From NCBI GenBank assembly GCA_907165275.2, contig OU015661.1, forward strand, positions 7,757,501 through 7,821,500: a stretch of 64,000 bases of DNA, written 5' to 3'. Both the position numbers and the translations under genes were made by a program. Positions 33,433-46,100 of this stretch are shown piece after piece. This DNA comes from Zygaena filipendulae. Taxonomy: Eukaryota; Arthropoda; Insecta; Lepidoptera; Zygaenidae. Below the pieces are notes generated by a model that worked only from the letters and a program-made list of their open reading frames with translations, was not told the origin of the DNA and did no database searches. Position 1 is the stretch's first letter. Each line of letters begins with the position of its first letter.

Positions 33433-33966
33433 AAGCTAAGGGATGTTTTTGGATAAAAAGTTAAAAACGTCCTTCCTGCTTGATACCTATATAATACCCC
33501 GTTAAAAACAGCTGTTAACGTATTACAAACGGCCAATCTCAGACGAAAGTGGCCAATACATGAGCACCTCAGATTTTATTTCGTCTGAGATGCGCACAGA
33601 TGGACAGACCGACGGATACGGTCATAGTTTTACTATAATTATCAATAATTTTCATGTATGCACTTAATTTATAATAGGTACAAAATAATAACAATGTATT
33701 TATTATACGTATATACATATATTAAGTAGATCGCGTGCGCGGTGCGAATCATGTGTTATCGATAGGTTAGGTATACCTACTTATGGAGCTATCCATTCAT
33801 GTCAGTACCAACTACGAGTACAACTACAACCTAATGATAAGTGATATCGTTACGTAGCGTAGTTGTAACTTCTAGTCATAAATGTGATTGCTTCGATGAC
33901 GTTATTGTTGGTTTGTGAAATTCAAAGGTGCGGGGAGGCGGCGCTCCTCACTGCGCCCACTGGCCG

Positions 33967-34010
33967 TTTATATATTCCCGCGCCCGCACCGCGCCGCCGT
34001 CACTCAGCCG
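33967..34010 (+). promoter_or_regulatory. Core promoter of the secreted-peptide gene
   Basis: A TATA box (TTTATATATT, 33967-33976) sits in GC-rich DNA, followed 25-35 bases on by CACTCAGCC, an initiator-like word near 34001-34009. The first ATG of the peptide gene is about 95 bases farther. The spacing is right for a TATA-Inr promoter. Confidence 0.65.
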
Positions 34011-34100
34011 CGATCTCTGCTCCGATCTCGTTGCGAGCACATCACTAGTTTCTAACTACACTCTGTTATACCTACCCGCATTGGATCGCTGCTGGAAAAA

Positions 34101-37100
34101 ATGTACGGAAGACTGTTAATCTTACTTTTGGTGCTAACGTTCGCCGCCGCCATGGTGAGTTTTCCCATCAATTTGATTCTCTACTAATTTTAATAGTGAA
34201 ACTATTTGAAACGGCCCGCCGAAATTTAGTTCGCGAGCGAGTTGATGTCTTCTGTTTGAAGACTTTCAACTTTCAAGTGATGCGTGTGTTGCTTTATTTC
34301 TGAAGGATTCATCCTAACGGCAATCAAAATCCTTAATTATTATAAATGCGAAAGTGAGTTTGTTTGTTTGTTACGCTTTCACGCTTTAACGGCTGGACCG
34401 ATCCTCATGAAGTTTCAGGGGTACAGAGAAGGAAAAAGGGCAAAAGTACTTTCCTCCCGCGTGAACTCCGAAATTATCATGGGTGAAACCGCGGGAATAC
34501 CAAGTAAAGAATAAGTGGACGCAGATAAGCAATAACATGTTAACGCACAATATTAAGTTATTGATTCAAAACGCTTTATTGAGAGTTATAGAACGTTTTT
34601 TAATTATGTGTTTACGTTATTACATTGTTTAAATACCAAAAAAAATGTTAAACATAAAAAAATGCTGAAACAAAATGACGCTATGATTTTAAAACACGAT
34701 TTACTCAAAATTTCTCCAATGTGGGTTAACACACTATTGCTTATCTATATCCAAATATAAACGGCCGCACTCAGAGTCGTTAATTGTTAGAGTCGTTATT
34801 TAATTGATATTTAACTAAATTTAACTTAATTTCTAACTAACATTAATTTAATGAACGTCTCTGAGTTCGGCAGTTGTGTTTTTAAAATATTTACTTATAT
34901 TAAAACGACTCTGAGTGCGGCCGAAAGTTTTTTTTTTCAAACAGGCCAAGGATAAAAGTTTTTTTCAATATCTTGTCTTGTTGTGGGTAGATTTTGTAGC
35001 TACGAGGATTTACTTATCTATACATATTTATACCTAATTAGAATGTGATGATGAAATTTGGCACTGTTATCTGTTATAGTTACCGCGCCCTTATCGCGCC
35101 GGATTAAAACAATTATAATAGAATAACATAAAAAAAAATATTATAAACCGAATGCTTTCTCTGACATTGGGGTGACCCCAGAGTCAACCTTCATTATTAT
35201 ATTCCTTTGTTCGTAAAGAGCCAAAAAATATTAAATATCGTTATAAAAAAAAGAAGTACTTAGGTAGGTAGGAACTTTGACTTAGAACCTAAGTAGTTTT
35301 GACCTAAGTAAATTAATGTTAATTGGCATTTCACTAATTAAGTTAAAAGTTAAATGCCAATTAACATTAATTTAATGAACGTCTCTGCGGCCGTAAGTCA
35401 TTCGACGTTCATGGAATGAGCATTTTACCAGGCTTTGGTACAATATAAAAACATGGTAATATTTACAGTGATGTAGGTATAGTTTAAAATTTCATTCGAA
35501 ACTAGCGGTTTCTCGCAGTTTGACCCGCTTGGATTGCGGGATATCTTCGGAAAGTAGGTATATCCTCACGTAAGTATTTCCATAATGAAAAGTAAACATG
35601 TTTAATTTCGTGTTCTAAAATATAGGTGTCTACCTAATTATTTACCTCCTAAAAGTGCGTTGTACCGTTACGGCCTGCCTAGGGTTGCCACCCGTACTAT
35701 CGTACTATATTTCAGTCAATTGTACTATATATTCTAGAAAAATAATATAGTACGGAAAATACTATATTTTTATGCCTAATTCAACAGTCTGGTCTGGAAA
35801 GCACCCGCAGCGCAGCACGGGGAATTTCAGAACGAAATGCATACCCGGCAACAAAACGTCAACTGTCAAAATAGCAATAATTACTACTTTAATATTTACT
35901 TAAGGATTACAAAATATTTTTGTACTATTTTTTTTTTCCTGCATTTCCCAAAAATACTAATTTTTGCAAGTTTTTTCGGAAAAATACTATATTTTTTCCA
36001 AAAAAAGGTGGCAACCCTTGGCCTGCCTGTCGCGTCGTAAACAAATACCTACCTACACAGAAACTTTCGCATTTCTAATAAGTTCGCGAAATTACCGAGT
36101 ATAGCATAGGTAATTTCATATTAGAGTAATTTATTTCTACGAATAAGGTCATTGAGATGATTTGAAATTGATGGTAATCGGCTACTTCCATCACTGATTT
36201 TAATATCATTGGTAGGTAAGCACTCAAATGTATCTACATCTATCTACCTATCTCTTTTATTTTTGTTCTCTGTGAGTTTTTTGAAATTTCAAAATCGATA
36301 TTACTATAGTAGGTATACGACCGACTATAGTCCACTAAATACTGAGTCATTATAACCAGACCGCAACCAAAAATATGCTGTTAGTAAAAAGTTATGACTG
36401 AATGAAAAGTAATGTTTTGGCCTCAACGAATGCAAAAATGCATTAGGTACTTGCTAGGGAATATGCTGAGAAAAATTCAGACAGTATGAATTATTTCTTA
36501 GAGCGAAAAGGATTTATAACACTAGTGTTATCTCCAACGCAACGTACTCGGGCTTTTCCTAGTAATATTAGTTCAATGGGATTTTCGATGAATCTTGCGC
36601 ACAATTAAAATGTAAGTAGGTAGGTAGTACTTGAATAAATAGTGAAGAAATAAAATAAAATATTATATGTTACTGACAGCATTTTTTTTGTCTCATACTG
36701 AAAGTTACTAGTGGACTATAAGTTACCATTTTCAGTCATTATCCTTTAATCTCGAAGTGCTGACGCGGTGGATGGATAGAGTAATTTTTTACAATAGTTA
36801 TTAGTACTACTACTGTAGATAGAAACGGTAGGCAATTTTGTTAATCAATGAAATGTCAAGAGTATTTACCGCGCGGTAAAACAACAAAAACCGCGACCAC
36901 ATCATAATTTTATTAGGTACTATTACGTTTTAAAATCAAACGTCGGAAAGTCACTACACCGAATTTATTTTGGTTGATAACATTAGTATCATGTTTAATA
37001 ATAATTTACTGTACTGTGTGCTCAGACGAAATGTCTGAGACTGTGTATGAAAAGTAATTCGAGCGATTCAAAAATACAGCCCCTGTTATCTTCGTTACAC

Positions 37101-40100
37101 GCGAAGTCGTCTGTCGTACTTATTATTCTAAAATATTTATTTTGACAACACTCACAGTCATTTGTAAGCTTTCCGCCGTGAGCTTAAAATAGAGATGTTG
37201 TTTACACACACTTGAGGCCCTCGGTCAGGTTAGGTTTTAGTTAGTTTATAATCAAGCGGCAAAGACTTCGCTAACTTTGTTACTAGTTTAGAGTAACAGC
37301 AAGCTACAGTTTATGTGTAGGTACTCAGTGGTAACTGCAAGTATATTTATTACTCTGAGCTAATATATTTCATATAACTTGTAGGGCCCGTCCCAACGTT
37401 GATTTATTTTTTACAGAATAAATTATACCTAAGTATTAAAGAAAAAATAACAAATATTAAAAAAATAATTCAACGTGGGAACGGAATTACATGTTTTCAT
37501 CACGAATTTGAATCTGGGGGCACGGTAGTGCCCCCGCCAAGACGAGCCAGCAAAGCGCAAGGGCACTACCTACCTTTTCTCGAAGCGTTTCGTCGTTTTT
37601 TTGAACCCTTGTAACTTGGGTCTGGATTATACCAGATAAACAAAATTTTCGGAATATGTTGTCAATAGCAGACTTATTAAATGTATAAAGTTTTAATTGT
37701 ATAGCTCCCATCCTTTAGATTTTATTGATATCTAAAAAACCTCGATTTCGTCACTGACTCACTGATGATCATCAAAATTCTTAGGGTACTTCCTAATGTC
37801 CTAGAAAGCTGAAATTTGGTATGTAAGCTAGTATTAGTAAACAAACAACAAAAAAATTATAAAACTTGTAACTTTTATCTCCCAACCCCTTAAATTAGGG
37901 GATGGAAGTTTGTATGAGACTTCTGCAATTTTGACTTACAAAAAGAAATGAAATACCAACAAAAACATTTTCATGTAAAATGTTGCCAAGACGAGACCAT
38001 ATGCCAGCACTTTCAAAAAGTTATCAAATCTTATGTAGAGCCAAGCTTCTAACTCTACACGCCTTAACTCTACAAGGTCTAACTTCACAAACTCTACACC
38101 TTAGCCAAAATATGTGGCTTGGCCGTTTCGTTACTACAAAGAACTATTATTATATAACAGAAAAGTAATGAAAAATGGACCAATTTTTCACCTTAGGGCC
38201 TAAGGGCCATGTGAATGTAGCGAAATGGTCAAGCCACATATTTTGACTAAGGTGTAGAGTTTGTGAAGTTTTTATATATATTATATATTATTTTATTCTA
38301 AATATATAGTATTTCACGGTTTGCGATTCGATTAGATAAATTGTCACTTTATAAATTATAAACCCAGCCACTTAACAGCCATATGGGTCCCGGGCAGACA
38401 CGAGCGGGCTTGGCACCGACTTCAAACCAACCGGTATTTTGTTATTTTTAATTTTTTAGTGTAAGTGAATTTTTGTGTTTTGAAGTCTGTTTTAATATTT
38501 TTGTTAACATTTTATTTATTATTTATCAAAACAGTCGTAATAAGTATCAGAAAATATATCTATCTTATTAATTTTACTGCTTAAATGAATTTATTTCATG
38601 AAACTTTTTCCCATGTACGAGTACCTTCTTGTATCTATTTGGGCTTCCAAACAGGCTCATATTACCAATTGAAATCAAAGAGTTTGAAACTATTTTACAC
38701 ACATAGCTAGTATAGTATTATAGTACATTATCTCTGCCAATTGGTCCATGATCTTTGCCCATGGCTTTATTGGATGAAAATTCTGTGCTTTGATGATTAT
38801 TTCGTGGATTTTAATGATTTTGCTAAAATTAACGTGGAAGGGAATCTGCATCGCTTAATGTAATCCTTACTTAATATTATTGTAGTTTGTTTGTTTGTTA
38901 CGCTTTCACGGCTAAACGGCTCAGGGGCACAGAGAAGGACATAGGCTACTTTTTATCCCGGAATTACCGCGGGAACTCCAAAATTAACGCGGAAGAAACT
39001 ACATTAAATTTTGCATACTACTTATATGATGTACTGAAAAAAATATATGGTACTAAGTACTTTTTACCTCGGAATACCCGCGGGATCTCCGAAACTAACG
39101 CGGGTGAAACCGCGGGGAATAGCTTTTATATAGTATTTACCTATAATATTAACTCAAGATATGCTGCGTCTTTCTCATTACGTAGGAAAATAAAGAAAAA
39201 CAAAGATTTGAAAGTTTGTGTAGCGTTTATAAATACGGGCCAAGGTTTCAAGTTTCAGAGAATATCACCACCTGTCCCGGTCCCGGTCCCGGTTAAAAAA
39301 CACTTCATACATAGGTATCCGTATACAGGGTGTCCCGTAAATCGACGTCAAGCCCGAACCAGGAGAAAGGCTTATAAAAATCTTTGCTATGCCTAATATT
39401 TAAAAAAGGACAGTCATTAAAAACTTACGAAAGGAATAATTTTGAAAACTTCATTGGCAAAAACTTAAATTTTAAGCAGTAGTTTTCCGAAACACTATTC
39501 AGGATTACACAATAAGAAGAAAATTGAAAAAAAGTTAAGGTTGTATCAATAGGAGTTAAAAAACCGTCGTAGGGTGTAAATTTTTATATTTTTTATAAAT
39601 TTTAAAGATTATTTTTTTACGTTTTTCTATTAAGTTATGACTTAGTCTATCTCACCCGGTTCTTGCTTGACGTCGATTTACGCAACACCCTGTATATTCG
39701 GTTAGTTAAAAGAGGACTGAAGTACTACTAGAAAGCTAGTAAGAAAAATAAAGTAAAATCAGGTCATTGCTCTTAGTTTTTGCTGCGTGCATATATTATG
39801 TTGTCGAATGGCTCGTTCAAGGTTTCATAATAAATTATATGAGGTCATCCTGTTTAATGCGTACGAAGTTTCCACGTGTTTGTTTTGATACTATGCTGTA
39901 TCTCACCTCTATGGATACTATCGCATATTTATTTAGTTCACTTTGTTAGCCGCGTGTTAAATTTTTTATCTCGGATGATTAGTAGAATTATACATACGTT
40001 ACGTGAAGTAGGTAGGTATTCCTGCGATAACTCTATACAATATATAAAGACGTATACGCTACATTATTCTCAATGAAATATTTTTTAAGAATCGTTTTAG

Positions 40101-43100
40101 TAATTCTAGATTTTACTTTAAACTTACTTACAAACTTCTAACTCAATTTAAAGCATATTGAGTTGCAAATACAATTAAAACTAGAAAAAAATACAATTTA
40201 CTTACAGTCTAACAGCCGCACTCACAGTCGATTACAATTTATAATAATGTCCTACGGCTACGTGTACCTATGCGATGTTAGGTGGAATATGAGTAAGTTG
40301 GTACCTAGTTTACGTAGGTACGCGAGTTGAAAGTATCACTGATAACTATGTAGCACGTAGTATATTTATTACTCTGAGGTAGCACTTACCTAAACGGACG
40401 CAAGGTTTTTGTGTTTAATTGTTTTTTTTATATTCATAAGGTTTTTTTTTGTTAGGTCACACCACTCTGACCCCACACAATGACTCCCAATCTCAGGCAA
40501 ACAGGGTTGAAAAAGCATTTTTTTTTTAAATCACACATGACATCTCTTGAACTCGTCAGATGATAAAAAAAATTAAAAATAAAATATCGGTTTTTTATAG
40601 GATGTCTGTCATTGTATAATATTTATTATAATATGATGAAAATAATCAATTAGTTTAGGTAGGTACTAAAGGTTTTAGTTTACTAAAACTAAATCCTACG
40701 TTTATCGCAAAGAACTATTTTTTTATTATTTAAAAACATCAGTATACCTACACAAAGAATTGATAGGTAGGTATGTAGGTATATAATAGTTACTACGTAC
40801 TTACTAGTACCTACTGTACTTATGTTCTCTGTTATTAAAGGTTTGTTAAATAAATGATTTATATTTATTACATTTTTGCTGTTCGGCGTAAAAGACTACT
40901 GTGTGACGCACAGGTTCGTTATACCTACTTATAGTTCAATTTGATTGTGAATTCTAGAGAATTGTCTTAATGGTTCTATATGTAGATATAAGTCGCAACT
41001 TGACACAAGTGGTAGCTATTCAAAGTAGATAATTATAATAACCATTGCCCACTTGTAATGACCATTGTCATAGGTACTAAATACCTAACGGCCGCACTAA
41101 GGGTTGTTTTAAAGAAAGATTTTAAAAACAAAACTGCTGCAATCTGAGACTTTATTTTATTTATTTATTTATTTGTACTTCATACTTCAAATACGAATTT
41201 TGCTGATTTAATAAAAAAAATGTCAAGTGGTTTTATTTCATTTTTCGTTTTTTATCTACGCCACGTTTTGTAAGGATGTTTGTATACATACTATTTATAC
41301 GTGTATATAGGTTACAAATAGATAACTTTTCGTTTTTTATATACTCAATTTGCATAGGTACATGTTAGGAACTAGGGAATACTTTAATTGGAAGATATTA
41401 ATAGTATATTATGTATAATTATGAATGTTCGGGACAGTTTCGCTTAATTGCTAAACTCGTTCGGGTTAGGTGCTGAATGTGCACTTCACACAACTAACGT
41501 AATAAAAATAATAATAATAATAATAATAATCCACTTCACAACACACAGATCTACTGATCCCACAGTAAGCTATTACTAGCTTGTGTCGTGGAAACCAAGC
41601 AAACGTGGTATATATACTACATAGAATTACATAATATATATTATACCTACTATAGATATATAAACACACTCAGACTGGAAAGTGGAACCCTGTGTTAATC
41701 ACACAAAGTTCGCCCCCAGTGGGAATCGAACCCGGAACCTCTTGATTAGCGGGCAGGCATGGTGACCTACTACGCCAATCGGGCGCCAAAACGCCATGTA
41801 CATTACATTGTTAAGTCATTTATCATCGATCGCTTCTCAAATAAGCATTTTTCAAATGAGCCATAAGCAAAATGTGCATTTTTATATTGAAATCATTGAA
41901 TAATATGGGCATAGAACGGCATAACTGGTAGTTTTGCTGAAAAACTATAGCCTGGCTACGTCTTTTGCCGCAAACTTAATTTCGCGTCCTACCACGCACA
42001 CATAAATTGTTTTTGTTCAATTTTGAACGGAATTTTAAACGAATATATCGTTTAATGTGTAATAAATGTCTATGATTTAGATAAATGATTGATTGATTGA
42101 TAAATGATTTTAATAATGGGATATCTAAGGGTTAAGGATTCAGGATATTTCCTTAACCACAGTCCACAATGAAGAAATGCTCACTTTGAAAAGTGATTAT
42201 TTGAGTAGTTCCCGTATTTAGTGAGAAGTGCCCTTTTTGAAATGCAGTTTACTTATTGCGCACGTAAATTTGCAGATTTTGCGTTGGTAATGCATCTAGG
42301 GGTACGGTAGTGCCCGCGCCAAGACGAGCCAAGCGAAGCGGGAGCACTACCTATTTTTTCTCGAAGCACTTCGTCGTTTTTTTTGAACCCTTATAACTTG
42401 TGTTTGGATTACACCAGATAAACAAAATTCTCGGGATATGTTGTCAATAAGCGGACTTATCAATCTTAAAAAGTTTTAATTGCATAGCTCTTATACTTTA
42501 AATTTTATTGATATCTAAAAAACCCTGATTTCGTCACTGACTCACTGATGATCATCAAAATTCTTACGGTACTTCCTAATGTCCTAGAAAGCTAAAATTT
42601 GGCAAGATAGTATTAGTACACAGACACAATAAAAAAATTATATAACTTGTAACTTTTATCCCCCAACCCCTTAAACTAGGGGATGGAATGAGAATGAGAA
42701 ATCCGCAATTTTGACTAACAAAAAGAAATGAAATCCCACCAAAAACATTTTCATGTAAAATGATGCCAAGACGAGTTCATACGACGGGCACTGTCAAAAA
42801 GTTATTAGATCTCATGTAGAGCCAAGCTCTACCCACCCAAACTCTACAAGGCCTAACTTCTTAAACTCTATACCTTAGTCAGAATATGTGGCTTGGCCGT
42901 TTCGTTACTGCAAGAACCTTTGTATTGCAGAAAAGTAATTAACAGTGGATAAATTTTTCACCTTACGCTCATGTGAATGGAGTGAAATGACTTTTTGACA
43001 GTGGACTCGTCTTGGCATCATTTTACATGAAAATGTTTTTGGTGGGATATATTATTCTGTGCGTGTAGGGGAGCGCAGGGTAATGGGAGCCTACTAAGGG

Positions 43101-46100
43101 AAAACTTGCATAAAAACCACATTTATTAACCTTCTTATAATTTTTAACTAGGAACTCTTAGAATGATCATTTAGGTATGTTTCAATCACAGTTGGAATTA
43201 ATTTCAGCCATATATTAAGAAACAATAACGATTTTACAAAAAAAGTCAATCGCTCCCATTACCCGACATGTGCGGTTAAGACGATCGTGTGCGTGCTAAT
43301 TTTCATACAAAAAGCCAAACCGTTTATCTCCCCTTAAACATAGACCAATTTTGATGATTTTTTTACATGTTATTGATGTATTGGATAACTAGGGCTGTAC
43401 GTTTTGATTTTAAAGAAATATTGCTTATAACAAAAGTTATTAGCATCTCAATATCCATATTTTTTACAAAAAATCTTCCTCGAGCTTTTTAATTTATTAA
43501 AGTTAAACTAAACTGAATTACTAAATTAGAAAAACGTACAGCCCTAGATTAAGGTGTACTGAATCGAATGACACCAAAATTGTCTCATTTAGTGAAGGTT
43601 TAGGGGGGTAGAAAAGGTTTGGCCCGAAACAATATTTCAGAAGGAAAAAGTAGGCACTCGCCTCTAGGTCCTGCAAGTCTCTCTATCGCACGATACGGGT
43701 CGGGGGGCAGGGCCCGGTAGGAGCATTGTGTAGTGTAGGTAGTAATGTCGATGTCGAGGTGTTATCGATGTTATTATAGCCTAGGGTGGAGAATATCGAT
43801 ATAGCGATCGATATTGAAAGGTTAATTAGGGTTACACAAATAATATCATGAAAAAAGCCTACGAATAGGTAATTTTATTGATTACTAGCTGTTCCCTGCA
43901 GTTTCACCCACGTTAATTTCGGAGATCTCCTGGTTATTCCGAGATAAAAGTACTTACTACCCTGTATTTTTTTCTGCACCTACCTGTAGGTATCTACTTA
44001 CCTGTTGATTTTAGCTAACTGCGTTATAGTACGGGAGTCCAAGACGAAATTTATGGATTTACTAAAGCGCGTCAGATTAACATAAGGGGCATATCTTGCA
44101 CCTCCACCAAATAAAGGCCCTCGACACAGAGGGGCGCATCTAGAATAACCGATCAGAATAATAAAAAAAAACGATAGCCGGAAATACTCGAGCGCATCAG
44201 ATTAAGACATAGTAGGTTAATTACATTCTGAAAACTGTGTATATGAATAATCTGCGATTTGAACATGACGTAAGAGAGTTTAAAAAGGATCACAAACTTG
44301 CAAAAAAAAACCGTCATCTCGATTTTCTCGAACGCGGTTGATGTTTTTTACATTTGGAAGTAAAATAACTCAAGGATAGCGGGAAAAATATAATCTGCCG
44401 ATTTCCACGAGCCGAAGAAACAAAAATCATCTATAAAGTTTAGAACGAGCAGCTGCAGATGCTGCAGTGAAACATGTATTCCTCACTCTGGCTTGCTTTC
44501 CCTTTCTCTTTTTCTCTATCACACTCTCGCACCGTCCTCACACTACTTTCCATCGCCATGACGTCATCACAGGATAAAACGGCATTAAACGTGTCAAATT
44601 GATAACCTCCTTATTTGAAGTCGGTTAAAATGAATATTAAAATAAGTTCCAGGCAAGTATTACATCAAGCTATAGGTAGTAACTAGTACACCTTTCATTT
44701 TAATGTAATTTTAACCGACTTCCAAAAATAAGTGGTAAAGGTAGTTAGGTAAAACTTTTTTCTATAAAAGTATGTATTGAACCGACCCACTGATCACTGA
44801 TCAGTTCAAGTTGGTGCCAAGCCTACCGTTTGGGTTGTTATGGATTATATCGGTAGGTTTTTATATTTTTGATGTCGGACGATGTTTTTTTGTTGGAAAA
44901 TTTGTATGGAACTGTGAATCTATATACCGCGTAATTTGTTTTTTATATTAGTGACTGTTTTACTTTTTTTTGTTGTTTTACTTTATTTTTTTCTGAATGT
45001 ACCTATTATTAAAAAAAAATATTATTGATTTTAATGCAATTTTCGCTGCATTTTATTTATCAACTTAAGTAATCTAAAAAAATCATATTTTTTTTTAATT
45101 TATGTATTCATTAATTTTTACAAAGCAAGGAATTTACAATCTTCAAAACCCAATGGGTCCCAAATCTAAACAACGCTCGAGTAAATCCCCATGTAGCATC
45201 AAGAGCTCCCGTTCTATTGGTTATGTTTTTGATTTACAAAGTAAATTGCATCTTTTTCGTTTTGTGGATAAACGTAGTTTAGCTAATAGTTTTTCCTCTT
45301 CTATATTTCTCTTCCATTCTAAAAAGTATAAAATAATTTTAGTTGAACATAACATCTATATATACATATAATACAATTGTAACAGGTCGATGTCTGTACA
45401 TGGGAGATAAATAAGAAAAAATAAATTTAGGTGACTCTATGAGTGATATAGAAGCCAAAAATATCGTTTTTAGAATTTTTGTCTGTCTGTCTGTCTGTAT
45501 GTTTGTATTCGTGCTACGCAAAAACTGCTGCACCAAATTGAATGCGGTTTTTTTGTTGTATTGATAAGGGTTTAACTTAGATACTCATGTTTTGATTTTT
45601 TCGAAATTCCATCTGCAACTCGAGATATTAAAAAGAAATGCTGTTCATTCTACTAATATTATAAATGTAAAAGTGTGGATGTTTGGATGTTTGGATATTT
45701 GGATGTTTGTTACTCAATCAGGCTACGAAATAATTCGAATATATTATGTAGGTAGGTAACTGCTGCCCTTGCAGCTCGTGCTTAGTTTAGTCGCGGCCGG
45801 CCGGCGCGGTGCCGCGTCCCCGCTACACCCGCGCGTCCCCCGCTGCTGCTTTCCTAGTGTGCGTGAGAATTTGCGCATGTTGTGTTTGTGTTGTTGACGC
45901 TAGGGGGGTAGCAGAGCGGCATGAAACAGATAGACTTTTTGCAAATACCTACTCGCGACGCGTCTCGGATCGGAGTGATTCTCTTAATGGGAGCCTATTT
46001 CACACTCATATGGGAAATGGGAGCCATAATATTTAGTATTGCGCAAAAGTTAAACTAAACGTACTTTAAATGTGATCTTAGTTAGTTACTACTAACTATT

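Noticed and set aside
33928..34119. 63-codon frame over the peptide-gene promoter
   Set aside because: It covers the TATA box and 5' UTR in a different frame from the signal-peptide ATG at 34101.
38887..39396. 169-codon plus-strand frame
   Set aside because: It runs through two Helitron bodies and into unrelated DNA; the sequence has no protein-family content.
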